Shown: piece by piece, positions 1 to 7,350 of the stretch | Position numbering within the stretch: position 1 is the stretch's first letter | How the letters are laid out: the number at the start of each line of letters is the position of its first letter | Assembly: GCA_958349075.1 (NCBI GenBank) | Contig: CATWBR010000116.1 | Span: 1-10,857, forward strand | Length of the DNA stretch: 10,857 nt | Reading direction: 5' to 3' | DNA from: an uncultured Clostridium sp. | Lineage (GTDB): Bacteria; Bacillota; Clostridia; Lachnospirales; Lachnospiraceae | Position numbers and translations under genes: made by a program | The notes under the pieces: model-generated | The model's input: the letters and a program-made list of their open reading frames with translations, nothing else | Databases searched by the model: none | Told to the model about the DNA's origin: nothing

Positions 1-9
1 ATCTTAAGT

Positions 10-33
10 TATAATGGTAAATTAGAATATTAT
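10..33 (+). promoter_or_regulatory. Possible promoter -10 region upstream of nusB
   Basis: The first 60 bases are much more AT-rich than the rest of the window. They contain a perfect TATAAT at 10-15 and a second near-match, TATTAT, at 28-33. The -35 box for the first would lie outside the window. For the second only a weak TTAAGT at 4-9 is visible, with an 18-base spacer. If real, this would drive the nusB-led operon from a leader of roughly 170-190 bases. The same bases are also open in frame 1 up to TAG at 184-186, so they could instead be the end of an upstream gene. Confidence 0.3.
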
Positions 34-124
34 CCGTTTTTTTATGGTAAAACCGTATACCGCCATCACAGGGACAGCACCGGAAGGGTGAAAGCGCACC
101 GACCGGATTTTTCAAAGCCATCGG

Positions 125-166
125 GGAAAGAGAGGAATTCCATGCTCTTTTCACCGCCCGGGGTGA
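125..166 (+). promoter_or_regulatory. nusB leader hairpin with boxA-like motif
   Basis: Bases 125-132 (GGAAAGAG) can pair with 145-152 (CTCTTTTC), giving an eight-pair stem with one G-U. An inner GGAATTCC lies at 134-141. The right arm lies within TGCTCTTTTCA at 143-153, which matches the core TGCTCTTT of the boxA antiterminator bound by NusB-S10. A second small inverted repeat, TCACC (151-155) with GGTGA (162-166), would compete with the base of the first stem. The placement 55 bases before nusB suggests possible autoregulation. This is inferred, and short motifs of this kind can occur by chance. Confidence 0.3.
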
Positions 167-207
167 CGGACACAAAGGATAAGTAGATAGAATCAGGAGG
201 ACATGAT

Positions 208-651
208 ATGACCAGAAGAGAATTGCGGGAGCATTGTTTTAAACTGTTGTTCTGCGCTGACTTTTATCCGGCTGACGAGACAAAAGAGCAGGTGGAAGAA
301 TATTTTACAGAGCCGATGGAGGAGGTTTCAGCCCCGGACGGCGAGAGTGAGATTCTTCACAGCCCGGCCCTGGATGTGTTTGACGGCGGATATGTGAAGA
401 ATAAGGTGGAGCGTATCATCGAGAAAATTCCTGATTTGGACAGCCAGATTAATGAGATTGCCAAGGGATGGACGACGAAGAGGATGGGCAAGGTGGAGCT
501 GACGATTCTGCGCCTGGCTCTTTTTGAGATTCAGTTTGACGAGGACGTACCCGAAAAGGTAGCGATCAATGAGGCGGTGGAACTGGCGAAGAAATTCGGC
601 GGGGACGATTCGCCGTCGTTTGTAAACGGTATTTTAGCAAAGCTGGTGTAG
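208..651 (+). CDS. nusB: Transcription antitermination factor NusB
   Basis: NusB pairs with ribosomal protein S10 (NusE), binds boxA RNA, and takes part in the antitermination complex that keeps RNA polymerase elongating through rRNA operons. The 147-residue product has the usual all-helical family length. The N-terminus ([15 protein letters not shown]) is typical. The most conserved segments are [17 protein letters not shown] at about 92-108 and the [15 protein letters not shown]...FVNGIL block at about 118-143. Residues 35-60 form an acidic, variable insert between the first helices. AGGAGG at 195-200 lies seven bases before ATG 208, which fixes the start. It leads the operon, and xseA begins three bases after its stop. 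A boxA-like motif in its own leader hints at feedback control. The identity is secure. Confidence 0.96.
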   Translation: MTRRELREHCFKLLFCADFYPADETKEQVEEYFTEPMEEVSAPDGESEILHSPALDVFDGGYVKNKVERIIEKIPDLDSQINEIAKGWTTKRMGKVELTILRLALFEIQFDEDVPEKVAINEAVELAKKFGGDDSPSFVNGILAKLV

Positions 652-654
652 AGA

Positions 655-1854
655 ATGGCAAGTGTTTATTCCGTATCGCAGGTCAATGCCTATATCAAGA
701 ATATGTTTGCCCAGGATTACGCACTGAACCGGATTTCAGTCAAGGGAGAGGTGTCCAACTGCAAGTACCATTCGTCGGGACACATCTATTTCACGCTGAA
801 GGACGGCCTCGGAGCAATCCAGGCGGTTATGTTTGCCGGGAAGAGGCGCGGCCTTAACTTCAAGATGGAGGAAGGCCAGCAGGTCGTTGTCAAGGGAAGC
901 ATTGAAGTGTACGAAAGAGACGGCCGCTATCAGCTCTATGCCGCCGAAATCACCCTGGATGGGGCGGGAGATTTGTTTAAGCGGTTTGAGCGGCTCAGAA
1001 ATGAGCTGGAGGAGATGGGCATGTTTGCCCCCGAATACAAGAGTCCCATTCCAAAGTATGCGATGAAGGTGGGAATTGTCACGGCCAGCACAGGAGCGGC
1101 CATCCGGGATATCATGAACATAGCGGCAAGGCGGAATCCTTATGTTCAGCTTATTCTCTGCCCGGCTCAGGTCCAGGGAGAGGGGGCGGCCGCCAGTATC
1201 GCCAGGGGAATTGAGACCCTGGATGCGATGAAGGTGGACGTGCTGATCGTGGGACGCGGCGGTGGTTCTATCGAAGATCTCTGGGCATTTAACGAAGAGA
1301 TTGTGGCGCGGGCGATTTTTGCCTGCAGGACGCCGGTGATCTCCGCTGTGGGCCATGAGACGGATGTTACGATAGCGGATTATGTGGCGGATCTGAGAGC
1401 TCCCACGCCGTCGGCGGCGGCAGAGCTGGCCGTATTCGACTATTCACTTTTTGAAGGACAGCTTCGGGATGCAAAGCAGAAATTGTACCGCGCCCTGTCG
1501 GGGAGAAAAGACATGGCGGCCTACAGGCTGGAGCAGTACCGTCTGCGTTTGAGGCTCTATAATCCGGAACGGCAGCTCAACGAGAAACGCCAGAGACTGG
1601 CCGACGCCGGAGAACGGATGGAGCGGCTGCTTATGCAGAAACTGACGGACAGGAAGCACAGGATGGCGCTCCTTGGCGGACGTCTTCATGCCCTTTCCCC
1701 TCTTGATAAGATCAGTAAAGGTTTTGGTTTCCTGACCGATGAGAGCGGAAAGCGCGTCGAATCGGCATCCTCGGTGAAAGCGGGCGAGCATCTTCTGATA
1801 CGCGTTTCCGACGGAAAGATAGAAGCAGAAGTGCTGAAGACAGAGAAGAAATGA
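655..1854 (+). CDS. xseA: Exodeoxyribonuclease VII large subunit
   Basis: This is the catalytic large subunit of exonuclease VII, which degrades single-stranded DNA in both directions into oligonucleotides and acts with several XseB subunits. Residues 1-100 form the OB-fold (GEVSNCKYHSSGHIYFTLKD). The nuclease core contains GIVTASTGAAIRDI at 140-153, GRGGGSIEDLWAFNEE at 200-215 and SAVGHETDVTIADYVADLRA near 230-249, followed by PTPSAAAEL. Residues 265-345 are rich in Arg, Leu, Glu and Gln and look like the long helical XseB-binding region. A C-terminal DKISKGFGF segment closes the protein. At 399 residues it is on the short side, as is common in Clostridia. The start is three bases after the nusB stop without a strong ribosome binding site, so coupling to nusB translation is likely. 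Confidence 0.96.
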   Translation: MASVYSVSQVNAYIKNMFAQDYALNRISVKGEVSNCKYHSSGHIYFTLKDGLGAIQAVMFAGKRRGLNFKMEEGQQVVVKGSIEVYERDGRYQLYAAEITLDGAGDLFKRFERLRNELEEMGMFAPEYKSPIPKYAMKVGIVTASTGAAIRDIMNIAARRNPYVQLILCPAQVQGEGAAASIARGIETLDAMKVDVLIVGRGGGSIEDLWAFNEEIVARAIFACRTPVISAVGHETDVTIADYVADLRAPTPSAAAELAVFDYSLFEGQLRDAKQKLYRALSGRKDMAAYRLEQYRLRLRLYNPERQLNEKRQRLADAGERMERLLMQKLTDRKHRMALLGGRLHALSPLDKISKGFGFLTDESGKRVESASSVKAGEHLLIRVSDGKIEAEVLKTEKK

Positions 1855-1870
1855 GATGTGGTGAAACAAT

Positions 1871-2113
1871 ATGGAGATAAACGGGAATAAGAAAGAGGCT
1901 GCAGCAAAAGAAGATCTCTCTATCGAGGAGATTTTTTCCGAGCTGGACGGGATTATCAGGAATTTAGAGGACGGGGAGGTTTCCCTGGAAGATTCTTTTA
2001 AATACTATGAGGCCGGCATGAAACTGGTGCAGGCCTGCAGCGGTAAGATAGACAAAGTGGAGAAACAGATTCTGGTGCTTAACGGCAACAATTCGGAGGA
2101 TGTGAGACAGTGA
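1871..2113 (+). CDS. xseB: Exodeoxyribonuclease VII small subunit
   Basis: XseB is the small helical partner of XseA and is needed for a soluble, active exonuclease VII. The 80-residue product shows the family pattern: a short variable N-terminus, IEEIFSELDGIIRNLEDGEVSLEDSFKYYEAGMKL at about 18-52, then a helix with a conserved Cys (residue 56) and a Glu at 64 (DKVEKQ). It follows xseA by 16 bases. No good Shine-Dalgarno sequence precedes ATG 1871 (only GTGGTGA), so expression is probably coupled to xseA. Its TGA at 2111-2113 overlaps the start of ispA. The functional link to XseA is established for the family. Confidence 0.93.
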   Translation: MEINGNKKEAAAKEDLSIEEIFSELDGIIRNLEDGEVSLEDSFKYYEAGMKLVQACSGKIDKVEKQILVLNGNNSEDVRQ

Positions 2114-2994
2114 TGAACGAGCAGCTTTTACAATATACGGATGAAGTGGAAACGGTGGTTTATTCCTATCTGCCTGCAGAGGAGGGGCACCAGAAGACGA
2201 TTTTCGAGGCGATGAACTACAGCGTCAAGGCCGGAGGAAAGCGTCTGCGTCCGCTTTTAATGAGGGAAGTGTACCGCCTTTTCGGCGGTAAGGGCAGCGA
2301 GATAGAGCCGTTTATGGCGGCAATCGAGATGATCCACACGTCATCCCTGATCCATGACGATCTTCCATGCATGGATAACGATGAGTACCGAAGGGGCAAG
2401 AAGACCACCTGGGTGGTTTACGGATATGATATGGCGGTCCTTGCGGGGGATGCCCTGCTGATTTATGCGATAGAGACCGCGGCCAAGGCCTTTGCCATGA
2501 CGCCGAACGCCGATCGGGTGGGCAAATGCATCAGGATTCTGGCGGAAAAGACGGGAATTTACGGCATGATCGGCGGCCAGACAGTGGACGTCGAATTGAC
2601 GGATAAGCTGATCCCAAAGGACAAGCTGGATTTCATTTACCGCCTGAAGACGGGCGCGCTGTTAGAGGCGGCCATGGTCATCGGCGCGGTGATGGGCGGC
2701 GCATCGGATGAAGAATGTGAGACAGTGGAGCGGATGGCGGCAGCCATCGGCCTGGCGTTCCAGATTCAGGATGATATTCTGGATGTTACCAGCAGCCAGG
2801 AGGTATTAGGAAAACCAGTCTTAAGCGATGAGAAGAATAATAAGACAACCTATGTGAGCCTGGAGGGCATTGAGAAGGCCGGACGCGATGTTGAAAAACT
2901 CTCAGAGACGGCAGTCGATATCCTCTATTCCCTTCCCGGAAGGAATGATTTTCTGGAGGATCTGATTAAGGTACTCGTGAGCAGAGAAAAATAA
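2110..2994 (+). CDS. ispA: Polyprenyl (farnesyl/geranylgeranyl) diphosphate synthase
   Basis: This is a trans-isoprenyl diphosphate synthase that condenses isopentenyl diphosphate with allylic diphosphates to feed undecaprenyl phosphate and other isoprenoids. Visible motifs (numbered from GTG 2110) are GGKRLRP at 42-48, the first aspartate-rich motif DDLPCMD at 83-89, GGQ at 155-157, the second aspartate-rich motif DDILD at 221-225, and GKPVLSDEKNNKTT near 234-247. The two-residue insertion in the first motif is the bacterial FPP-synthase type. The fifth residue before that motif is Ser78, where an aromatic is usual, so the product length is uncertain. The start may be GTG 2110 (GGAGG ten bases upstream) or ATG 2113 (TGATG overlap with the xseB stop). 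dxs downstream fits the pathway. Confidence 0.93.
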   Translation: MMNEQLLQYTDEVETVVYSYLPAEEGHQKTIFEAMNYSVKAGGKRLRPLLMREVYRLFGGKGSEIEPFMAAIEMIHTSSLIHDDLPCMDNDEYRRGKKTTWVVYGYDMAVLAGDALLIYAIETAAKAFAMTPNADRVGKCIRILAEKTGIYGMIGGQTVDVELTDKLIPKDKLDFIYRLKTGALLEAAMVIGAVMGGASDEECETVERMAAAIGLAFQIQDDILDVTSSQEVLGKPVLSDEKNNKTTYVSLEGIEKAGRDVEKLSETAVDILYSLPGRNDFLEDLIKVLVSREK

Positions 2995-2996
2995 GC

Positions 2997-3091
2997 GTAA
3001 CTCTTCAGAAACTGCCTGATAGTTACAATTGAGCGATGAAATAAGATAACTGTTCGCGGCAATGCAGGTCTGTGCAGGGCTGTGAACAGTT
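2997..3091 (+). promoter_or_regulatory. dxs leader: hairpin and alternating complementary arms
   Basis: The ispA-dxs gap holds a strong inverted repeat. AACTGTTCGCGGC (3048-3060) pairs with GCTGTGAACAGTT (3079-3091) over 13 positions, including two G-U pairs. The 18-base loop contains TGCA...TGCA, which can form a short apical stem. Upstream, GTAACT (2997-3002) pairs with AGTTAC (3021-3026). AGTTA at 3021-3025 could also pair with TAACT at 3047-3051, so the stems can be mutually exclusive. The hairpin ends eight bases before the dxs ribosome binding site and is followed by an A-run rather than a T-run, so it is not an intrinsic terminator on this strand. Its regulatory function is inferred. 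Confidence 0.45.
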
Positions 3092-3098
3092 AAAAAAT

Positions 3099-3104
3099 AA
3101 GGAA
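3099..3104 (+). promoter_or_regulatory. Ribosome binding site that sets the dxs start
   Basis: AAGGAA lies six bases before ATG 3111. The open frame extends upstream to GTG 3072, but that codon sits inside the loop of the leader hairpin and has no Shine-Dalgarno sequence. The 13 extra residues would also precede the normal DXS N-terminus. Confidence 0.7.
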
Positions 3105-3110
3105 GAAACC

Positions 3111-5000
3111 ATGATTTTAGATAAAATTAATGGACCCGATGATGTAAAAAAGCTTAATGAGACGGAATTAAGAGAACTGGCGGAGGAAATCCGCACATTT
3201 TTAATAGAGAAAATCAGCCATACGGGCGGCCATCTGGCCTCCAACCTGGGTGTTGTGGAACTTACCATTGCCCTGTATCTGGCTTTTGACCTTCCTGGGG
3301 ACAAGATAATCTGGGACGTGGGACATCAGTCCTATACCCATAAGATCTTGAGCGGCCGGAAGGACAATTTTGACGGCCTGCGTCAGTACGGAGGCTTAAG
3401 CGGCTTCCCTAAACGCAAGGAAAGCCCTTTTGACGCTTTTGACACGGGACACAGTTCCACCTCCATCTCCGCCGGGCTCGGTATGGCTCAGGGACGGGAT
3501 GTGCTGGGGGAGGATTATTCGATTATTTCCGTGATAGGCGACGGCGCCCTGACCGGCGGAATGGCCTACGAGGCGTTAAATAATGCGGCCCGTCTGAAGA
3601 AGAATTTTATCATTGTGCTGAACGACAACAAGATGTCCATCTCCGAGAATGTGGGAGGAATGTCCAGATATTTAAGTAATCTCCGGGCCGACGAGGGCTA
3701 TAACATGCTGAAAAAAAATGTGGCGGGCACGCTCTCCAAGGTTCCGATGATCGGCAATGATCTGGTGGACACGCTGCTGCGCACAAAGAACAGCATCAAA
3801 CAGTTCCTGGTACCGGGCATGTGGTTTGAAAATATGGGAATTACCTATCTGGGACCGGTCGATGGCCACGATGTGAAGGGGCTGGCGAAGATTTTCAGGG
3901 AGGCGAAGAAAATCAACCATGCCGTCCTCATCCACGTGATGACCAGAAAGGGGAAAGGCTATGCTCCGGCTGAGAGGAATCCATCGGCTTTCCACGGCGT
4001 GGAACCATTCGATATCGGGACGGGAAAACCGATTGGGAAAAAGCTGTATCCGTCCTACACCGATGTATTTTCCAAAGAAATCTGCAAGATAGCCGAGACA
4101 AATGAAAAACTCGTTGCCGTCACCGCGGCCATGCCGGACGGGACGGGACTGAAGCGTTTTTCAAGAATGTATCCGCAGCGCTTTTTCGACGTTGGGATCG
4201 CCGAGGAACACGCTGTGACTTCTGCGGCCGGAATGGCAGCCGCCGGATTAAAACCGGTGGTTGTGGTCTATTCCTCCTTCCTCCAGAGAGCCTATGATCA
4301 GATTGTCCATGACGTCTGTATCCAGAACCTGCCGGTGCTGTTCTGCGTCGATCGGGCGGGTCTTGTTGGAAGCGACGGGGAGACGCACCAGGGGATATTT
4401 GATCTGACTTATCTGTCTTCCATTCCCAATATGAGTGTTATGGCGCCCAAGAACCTCTGGGAGCTTCGTGAGATGCTTCACTTTGCCGTGGATTACGACG
4501 GCCCGATGGCTATCCGCTATCCGAGAGGGCAGGCATACAGGGGGCTTAAGGAATTCCTGGCTCCGGTGGAATATAAGAAGAGTGAAATCCTCTTTGAGGA
4601 AGACTCCATTGCCCTTCTGGCCGTGGGCAGCATGGTCAGCACGGCGGAGCATATACGGAACAAATTAAAAGAGATGGGACATTCCTGCACCCTGGTGAAC
4701 GGCCGCTTTATCAAGCCGGCGGACACGGATGTGGTGGATCATCTGGCAGAAAACCACCGCTGTATCATCACACTGGAAGAGAATGTGCTGCGCGGAGGAT
4801 ACGGGGAGCGTATTACAGACTATGTGCAGAAGCATTATCCTGCCATTAAGGTGGTCAATATTGCGCTGCCGGATGCCTATGTGGAGCATGGTAATGTGTC
4901 CAAATTAAGAAGTGATCTGGGGATCGACAGCGATTCCATACTGGAGAAACTGAAAAAAGAACTGAAGAGCGAATTTCCTGATTCGGAGGAAAACAGATGA
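3111..5000 (+). CDS. dxs: 1-deoxy-D-xylulose-5-phosphate synthase
   Basis: DXS condenses pyruvate and glyceraldehyde 3-phosphate to DXP with thiamine diphosphate, the first step of the MEP isoprenoid pathway (DXP also feeds thiamine and, in some bacteria, PLP synthesis). From ATG 3111 the product is 629 residues, close to the family's usual 620-640. It shows GHQSYTHK at 71-78, the ThDP/Mg motif GDGALTGGMAYEALNN at 143-158 with NDNKMSIS at 171-178, the catalytic Glu365 in GIAEEHAVT, and DRAGLVGSDGETHQG at 414-428. A transketolase C-terminal domain follows. It lies downstream of ispA, so precursor supply and chain elongation are encoded together. Its TGA overlaps the tlyA start (ATGA). The hairpin-rich leader may adjust its expression apart from ispA. 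Confidence 0.96.
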   Translation: MILDKINGPDDVKKLNETELRELAEEIRTFLIEKISHTGGHLASNLGVVELTIALYLAFDLPGDKIIWDVGHQSYTHKILSGRKDNFDGLRQYGGLSGFPKRKESPFDAFDTGHSSTSISAGLGMAQGRDVLGEDYSIISVIGDGALTGGMAYEALNNAARLKKNFIIVLNDNKMSISENVGGMSRYLSNLRADEGYNMLKKNVAGTLSKVPMIGNDLVDTLLRTKNSIKQFLVPGMWFENMGITYLGPVDGHDVKGLAKIFREAKKINHAVLIHVMTRKGKGYAPAERNPSAFHGVEPFDIGTGKPIGKKLYPSYTDVFSKEICKIAETNEKLVAVTAAMPDGTGLKRFSRMYPQRFFDVGIAEEHAVTSAAGMAAAGLKPVVVVYSSFLQRAYDQIVHDVCIQNLPVLFCVDRAGLVGSDGETHQGIFDLTYLSSIPNMSVMAPKNLWELREMLHFAVDYDGPMAIRYPRGQAYRGLKEFLAPVEYKKSEILFEEDSIALLAVGSMVSTAEHIRNKLKEMGHSCTLVNGRFIKPADTDVVDHLAENHRCIITLEENVLRGGYGERITDYVQKHYPAIKVVNIALPDAYVEHGNVSKLRSDLGIDSDSILEKLKKELKSEFPDSEENR

Positions 5001-5812
5001 AAGAACGTTTAGATGTACTTCTGGTGAAAAAGGGCCTGGCTGAGTCCAGGGAGAAGGCAAAGGCAATCATCATGTCCGGGATTGTCTATGTGGATGACCA
5101 GAAGGAAGATAAGGCGGGAACCTCCTTTGAGGAGACGGCCAGAATAGAGGTGAGGGGCTCCACGCTCAAATATGTGAGCCGTGGGGGACTGAAGCTTGAA
5201 AAGGCCATGACCCATTTCGGAGCCACGCTGGAAGGCAAAGTCTGCATGGATGTGGGGGCGTCCACAGGCGGCTTTACCGACTGCATGCTGCAGAACGGGG
5301 CCGTTAAGGTTTATTCGGTGGATGTGGGCCATGGACAGCTTGCCTGGAAACTGAGGAACGACCCGAGGGTCGTATGCATGGAAAAAACGAATATCCGCTA
5401 TGTGGTACCGGAGGATATCGGTGATAAAATAGAATTTGTATCCATAGACGTCTCTTTTATTTCCCTGACCAAGGTACTGGGCCCGGTGAAAAACCTGATG
5501 GCAGAGGATGGGCAGATAGTCTGCCTGATTAAGCCCCAGTTTGAGGCCGGCAGGGAGAAGGTGGGAAAGAAGGGCGTTGTCAGGGATAAGAAGACCCATC
5601 TTGAAGTGATTAACATGGTGATAAATTTTGCCGTGGAGACAGGCTTTGAAGTGCTGAACCTGGAATTCTCCCCCATTAAGGGTCCGGAAGGAAACATTGA
5701 GTACCTGCTTCACTTAAAGAATCACGCGGAAGGGGAGCGCTTCGAAAACGTGGCGGCAGACCCGGAGCAGGTTGTGGAGGAAGCCCACAAACAGCTCGAT
5801 AAACAGGCATAA
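4997..5812 (+). CDS. tlyA: TlyA-family rRNA 2'-O-methyltransferase (S4 + FtsJ-like)
   Basis: TlyA proteins methylate ribose 2'-OH groups of rRNA cytidines using S-adenosylmethionine. In mycobacteria this sensitizes ribosomes to capreomycin; some homologs are annotated as hemolysins. Residues 1-60 form the S4 RNA-binding domain (ERLDVLLVKKGLAESREKAK). The Rossmann methyltransferase follows with the SAM motif DVGASTGGF at 85-93. A plausible FtsJ-type K-D-K-E tetrad is Lys66 (SRGGLKLE), Asp151 (DVSF), Lys179 (LIKPQFE) and Glu235 (GNIEYL). At 271 residues it has the normal length. GGAGG at 4986-4990 precedes ATG 4997, which overlaps the dxs stop by four bases. Which rRNA sites are modified cannot be read from the sequence. 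Confidence 0.93.
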   Translation: MKERLDVLLVKKGLAESREKAKAIIMSGIVYVDDQKEDKAGTSFEETARIEVRGSTLKYVSRGGLKLEKAMTHFGATLEGKVCMDVGASTGGFTDCMLQNGAVKVYSVDVGHGQLAWKLRNDPRVVCMEKTNIRYVVPEDIGDKIEFVSIDVSFISLTKVLGPVKNLMAEDGQIVCLIKPQFEAGREKVGKKGVVRDKKTHLEVINMVINFAVETGFEVLNLEFSPIKGPEGNIEYLLHLKNHAEGERFENVAADPEQVVEEAHKQLDKQA

Positions 5813-5876
5813 CGGCCTCAGAAAGAGAGAGCCGGAAAGCCTGGCAGGATTTCAAAACATCGGATGGCATAATGCC

Positions 5877-5881
5877 GGGAG
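5877..5881 (+). promoter_or_regulatory. Ribosome binding site that sets the nadK start
   Basis: GGGAG lies eight bases before ATG 5890. The alternative in-frame ATG 5872 has only a poor upstream sequence and is embedded in a small GGCA-TAA-TGCC hairpin (5866-5876). The first six residues it would add (MPGERR) precede a start typical of NAD kinases (MKHFYLIVNK). Confidence 0.65.
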
Positions 5882-5889
5882 AACGCAGG

Positions 5890-6741
5890 ATGAAACATTT
5901 TTATCTGATTGTGAATAAGGAGAAGGAGAATGCGGAAAAAGGGGCGGAGGTAATCTCGGAGTTTTTAAACAGCCATGGCTGTGAGTGTCTCAGATGGGAC
6001 AGTGAGAATCCGGGATCTTCGGAATACCGCTATACCGACAGAAAGCAGGTTCCTCAGGAGACGGAGTGTGTGATCGTGCTGGGCGGCGACGGTACGCTGA
6101 TACAGGCAGCCAGGGATCTGGCCGGGCGGGATTTACCGCTGTTCGGCGTCAATATGGGCCATCTCGGCTATCTGACACAGATAAGCAGGGAGGAGGACAT
6201 AGTCCCTGCGCTGAAAGAACTGATGGCGGATCACTACCGGCTGGAAAAGAGGATGATGCTGGAGGGCCGGGTGGTTTCGAAAGGCGCCACGGTGGCGCAG
6301 GATATCGCCCTCAACGACATCATTCTGAGCAGGACGGGACTTTACACGCTGAAGTTTGATCTCTATGTCAACGGGGAACTGTTTAACCAGTATTCCGCCG
6401 ATGGAATGATTGTTGCGACTCCGACCGGTTCAACGGCCTACAATCTGTCGGCCGGAGGCCCGATTGCGGCGCCGGAGTCCAGTATGATTATCATGACGCC
6501 TATCTGTCCCCATACCCTCAATTCCAGGAGCATTGTTATTTCCCCGGAAAGCCGGATTATGATGGAAGTGTCCGGCAGGGAGGAAGTTGAGCAGTTTTTA
6601 AGCTTCGACGGGGATACGGTGGTGGAGCTTCGGAAAGGGGACCGGATTGAGGTAGAGCTTTCGGAAATCACCACCACTCTGATTCAACTGAAGCAGGTTT
6701 CTTTTCTCGAAAACATCAGATGTAAGATGAGGCAGATATAG
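5890..6741 (+). CDS. nadK: NAD(+) kinase
   Basis: NAD kinase phosphorylates NAD to NADP using ATP or polyphosphate and is the cell's source of NADP. From ATG 5890 the product is 283 residues, normal for the family. Motifs are GGDGTL at 65-70 (phosphate-donor and catalytic Asp), FGVNMGHLGYLT near 85-96, NDIILSR at 142-148, and ADGMIVATPTGSTAYNLSAGGP at about 160-181, followed by the all-beta C-terminal half. In B. subtilis nadK lies elsewhere, whereas its position between tlyA and argR is common in Clostridia. The gap to tlyA is 77 bases with no clear terminator, so co-transcription is likely. An alternative start at 5872 would add six residues. Confidence 0.95.
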   Translation: MKHFYLIVNKEKENAEKGAEVISEFLNSHGCECLRWDSENPGSSEYRYTDRKQVPQETECVIVLGGDGTLIQAARDLAGRDLPLFGVNMGHLGYLTQISREEDIVPALKELMADHYRLEKRMMLEGRVVSKGATVAQDIALNDIILSRTGLYTLKFDLYVNGELFNQYSADGMIVATPTGSTAYNLSAGGPIAAPESSMIIMTPICPHTLNSRSIVISPESRIMMEVSGREEVEQFLSFDGDTVVELRKGDRIEVELSEITTTLIQLKQVSFLENIRCKMRQI

Positions 6742-6825
6742 CGGCGTCCGCAGGAAGTACGGGAAAGCGGGCGCATCGGGCATAGATGCAGAACATACAG
6801 AGACAGGAGAGCGGAGGATAGTATA

Positions 6826-7275
6826 ATGAAATTGGAACGACACAGCAAAATCGTAGAGTTAATCGGCAAGTTTGAGATAGAGACCCAGGAAGAACTGGCG
6901 GAGTACCTCAACAAAGAGGGATATAACGTGACTCAGGCCACCGTGTCCAGGGATATCAGGGAACTCAAACTGTCCAAGATCCAGACGGAGAACGGCCGCC
7001 AGAAATACGCGGTATTTCATCCGCAGACGGCATTTAACGATAAATACATCAGGATTCTCCATGACAGCTTTCTTTCCATGGATATGGCACAGAACATACT
7101 TGTAATCAAGACGGTATCCGGCATGGCCATGGCCGTGGGAGCAGCTCTCGATTCCCTGCATTTCGGTGAGATTGTAGGCTGTATCGCGGGAGACGACACC
7201 GTAATGTGCGCCGTGAGGACCGTGGACGACACGATCGTACTGATGGATAAGATCAAGAAGCTCATAGCAGGATAA
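6826..7275 (+). CDS. argR: Arginine repressor ArgR/AhrC
   Basis: ArgR is a hexameric arginine-sensing regulator. With bound arginine it represses biosynthetic genes and, in Firmicutes, can activate catabolic ones by binding ARG boxes. The 149-residue protein has the N-terminal winged helix at 1-70, with recognition helix TQATVSRDIRELKL at 36-49. A linker leads to the C-terminal oligomerization and arginine-binding domain, with the GDD triad at 122-124 (IAGDDTVMCAVR). GGAGG at 6813-6817 is eight bases before the ATG. Its place before recN matches ahrC-recN in B. subtilis. No arginine biosynthesis gene is adjacent, so it acts in trans. I found no convincing ARG box (TGAATWWWWATTCA type) at its own promoter. 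Confidence 0.95.
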   Translation: MKLERHSKIVELIGKFEIETQEELAEYLNKEGYNVTQATVSRDIRELKLSKIQTENGRQKYAVFHPQTAFNDKYIRILHDSFLSMDMAQNILVIKTVSGMAMAVGAALDSLHFGEIVGCIAGDDTVMCAVRTVDDTIVLMDKIKKLIAG

Positions 7276-7311
7276 GGGCTATAGTTCGGCAAAGTTGTAT
7301 TCCGCGAGGTG

Positions 7312-7332
7312 TTTTCGCATTTTTTGCGAAAA
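7312..7332 (+). promoter_or_regulatory. Hairpin 1 in the argR-recN gap
   Basis: TTTTCGCA (7312-7319) and TGCGAAAA (7325-7332) form a perfect eight-base inverted repeat around a five-T loop. No T-run follows, so it is not a typical terminator. The AT-rich centre with GCA/TGC flanks loosely resembles a symmetric operator. Confidence 0.45.
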
Positions 7333-7350
7333 TCCCGGGTTAAGCGGCGT

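Noticed and set aside
736..1356. Long minus-strand open frame opposite xseA (206 codons)
   Set aside because: It lies wholly within the well-supported xseA gene, has no ribosome binding site or recognizable domain, and is explained by GC-rich codon positions on the opposite strand.
3048..3091. LexA (SOS) operator suggested by GTTC/GAAC in the dxs leader
   Set aside because: The GTTC and GAAC halves are far apart and in the wrong order for a Gram-positive GAACnnnnGTTC box. The pairing extends 13 positions as an RNA-type hairpin.
5009..5713. Long minus-strand open frame opposite tlyA (234 codons)
   Set aside because: It mirrors tlyA, whose S4 and methyltransferase motifs are clear. It has no recognizable product.
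6822..6827. TATAAT at the argR start codon
   Set aside because: It overlaps the ATG and would start transcription inside the gene; no -35 box sits at proper spacing.
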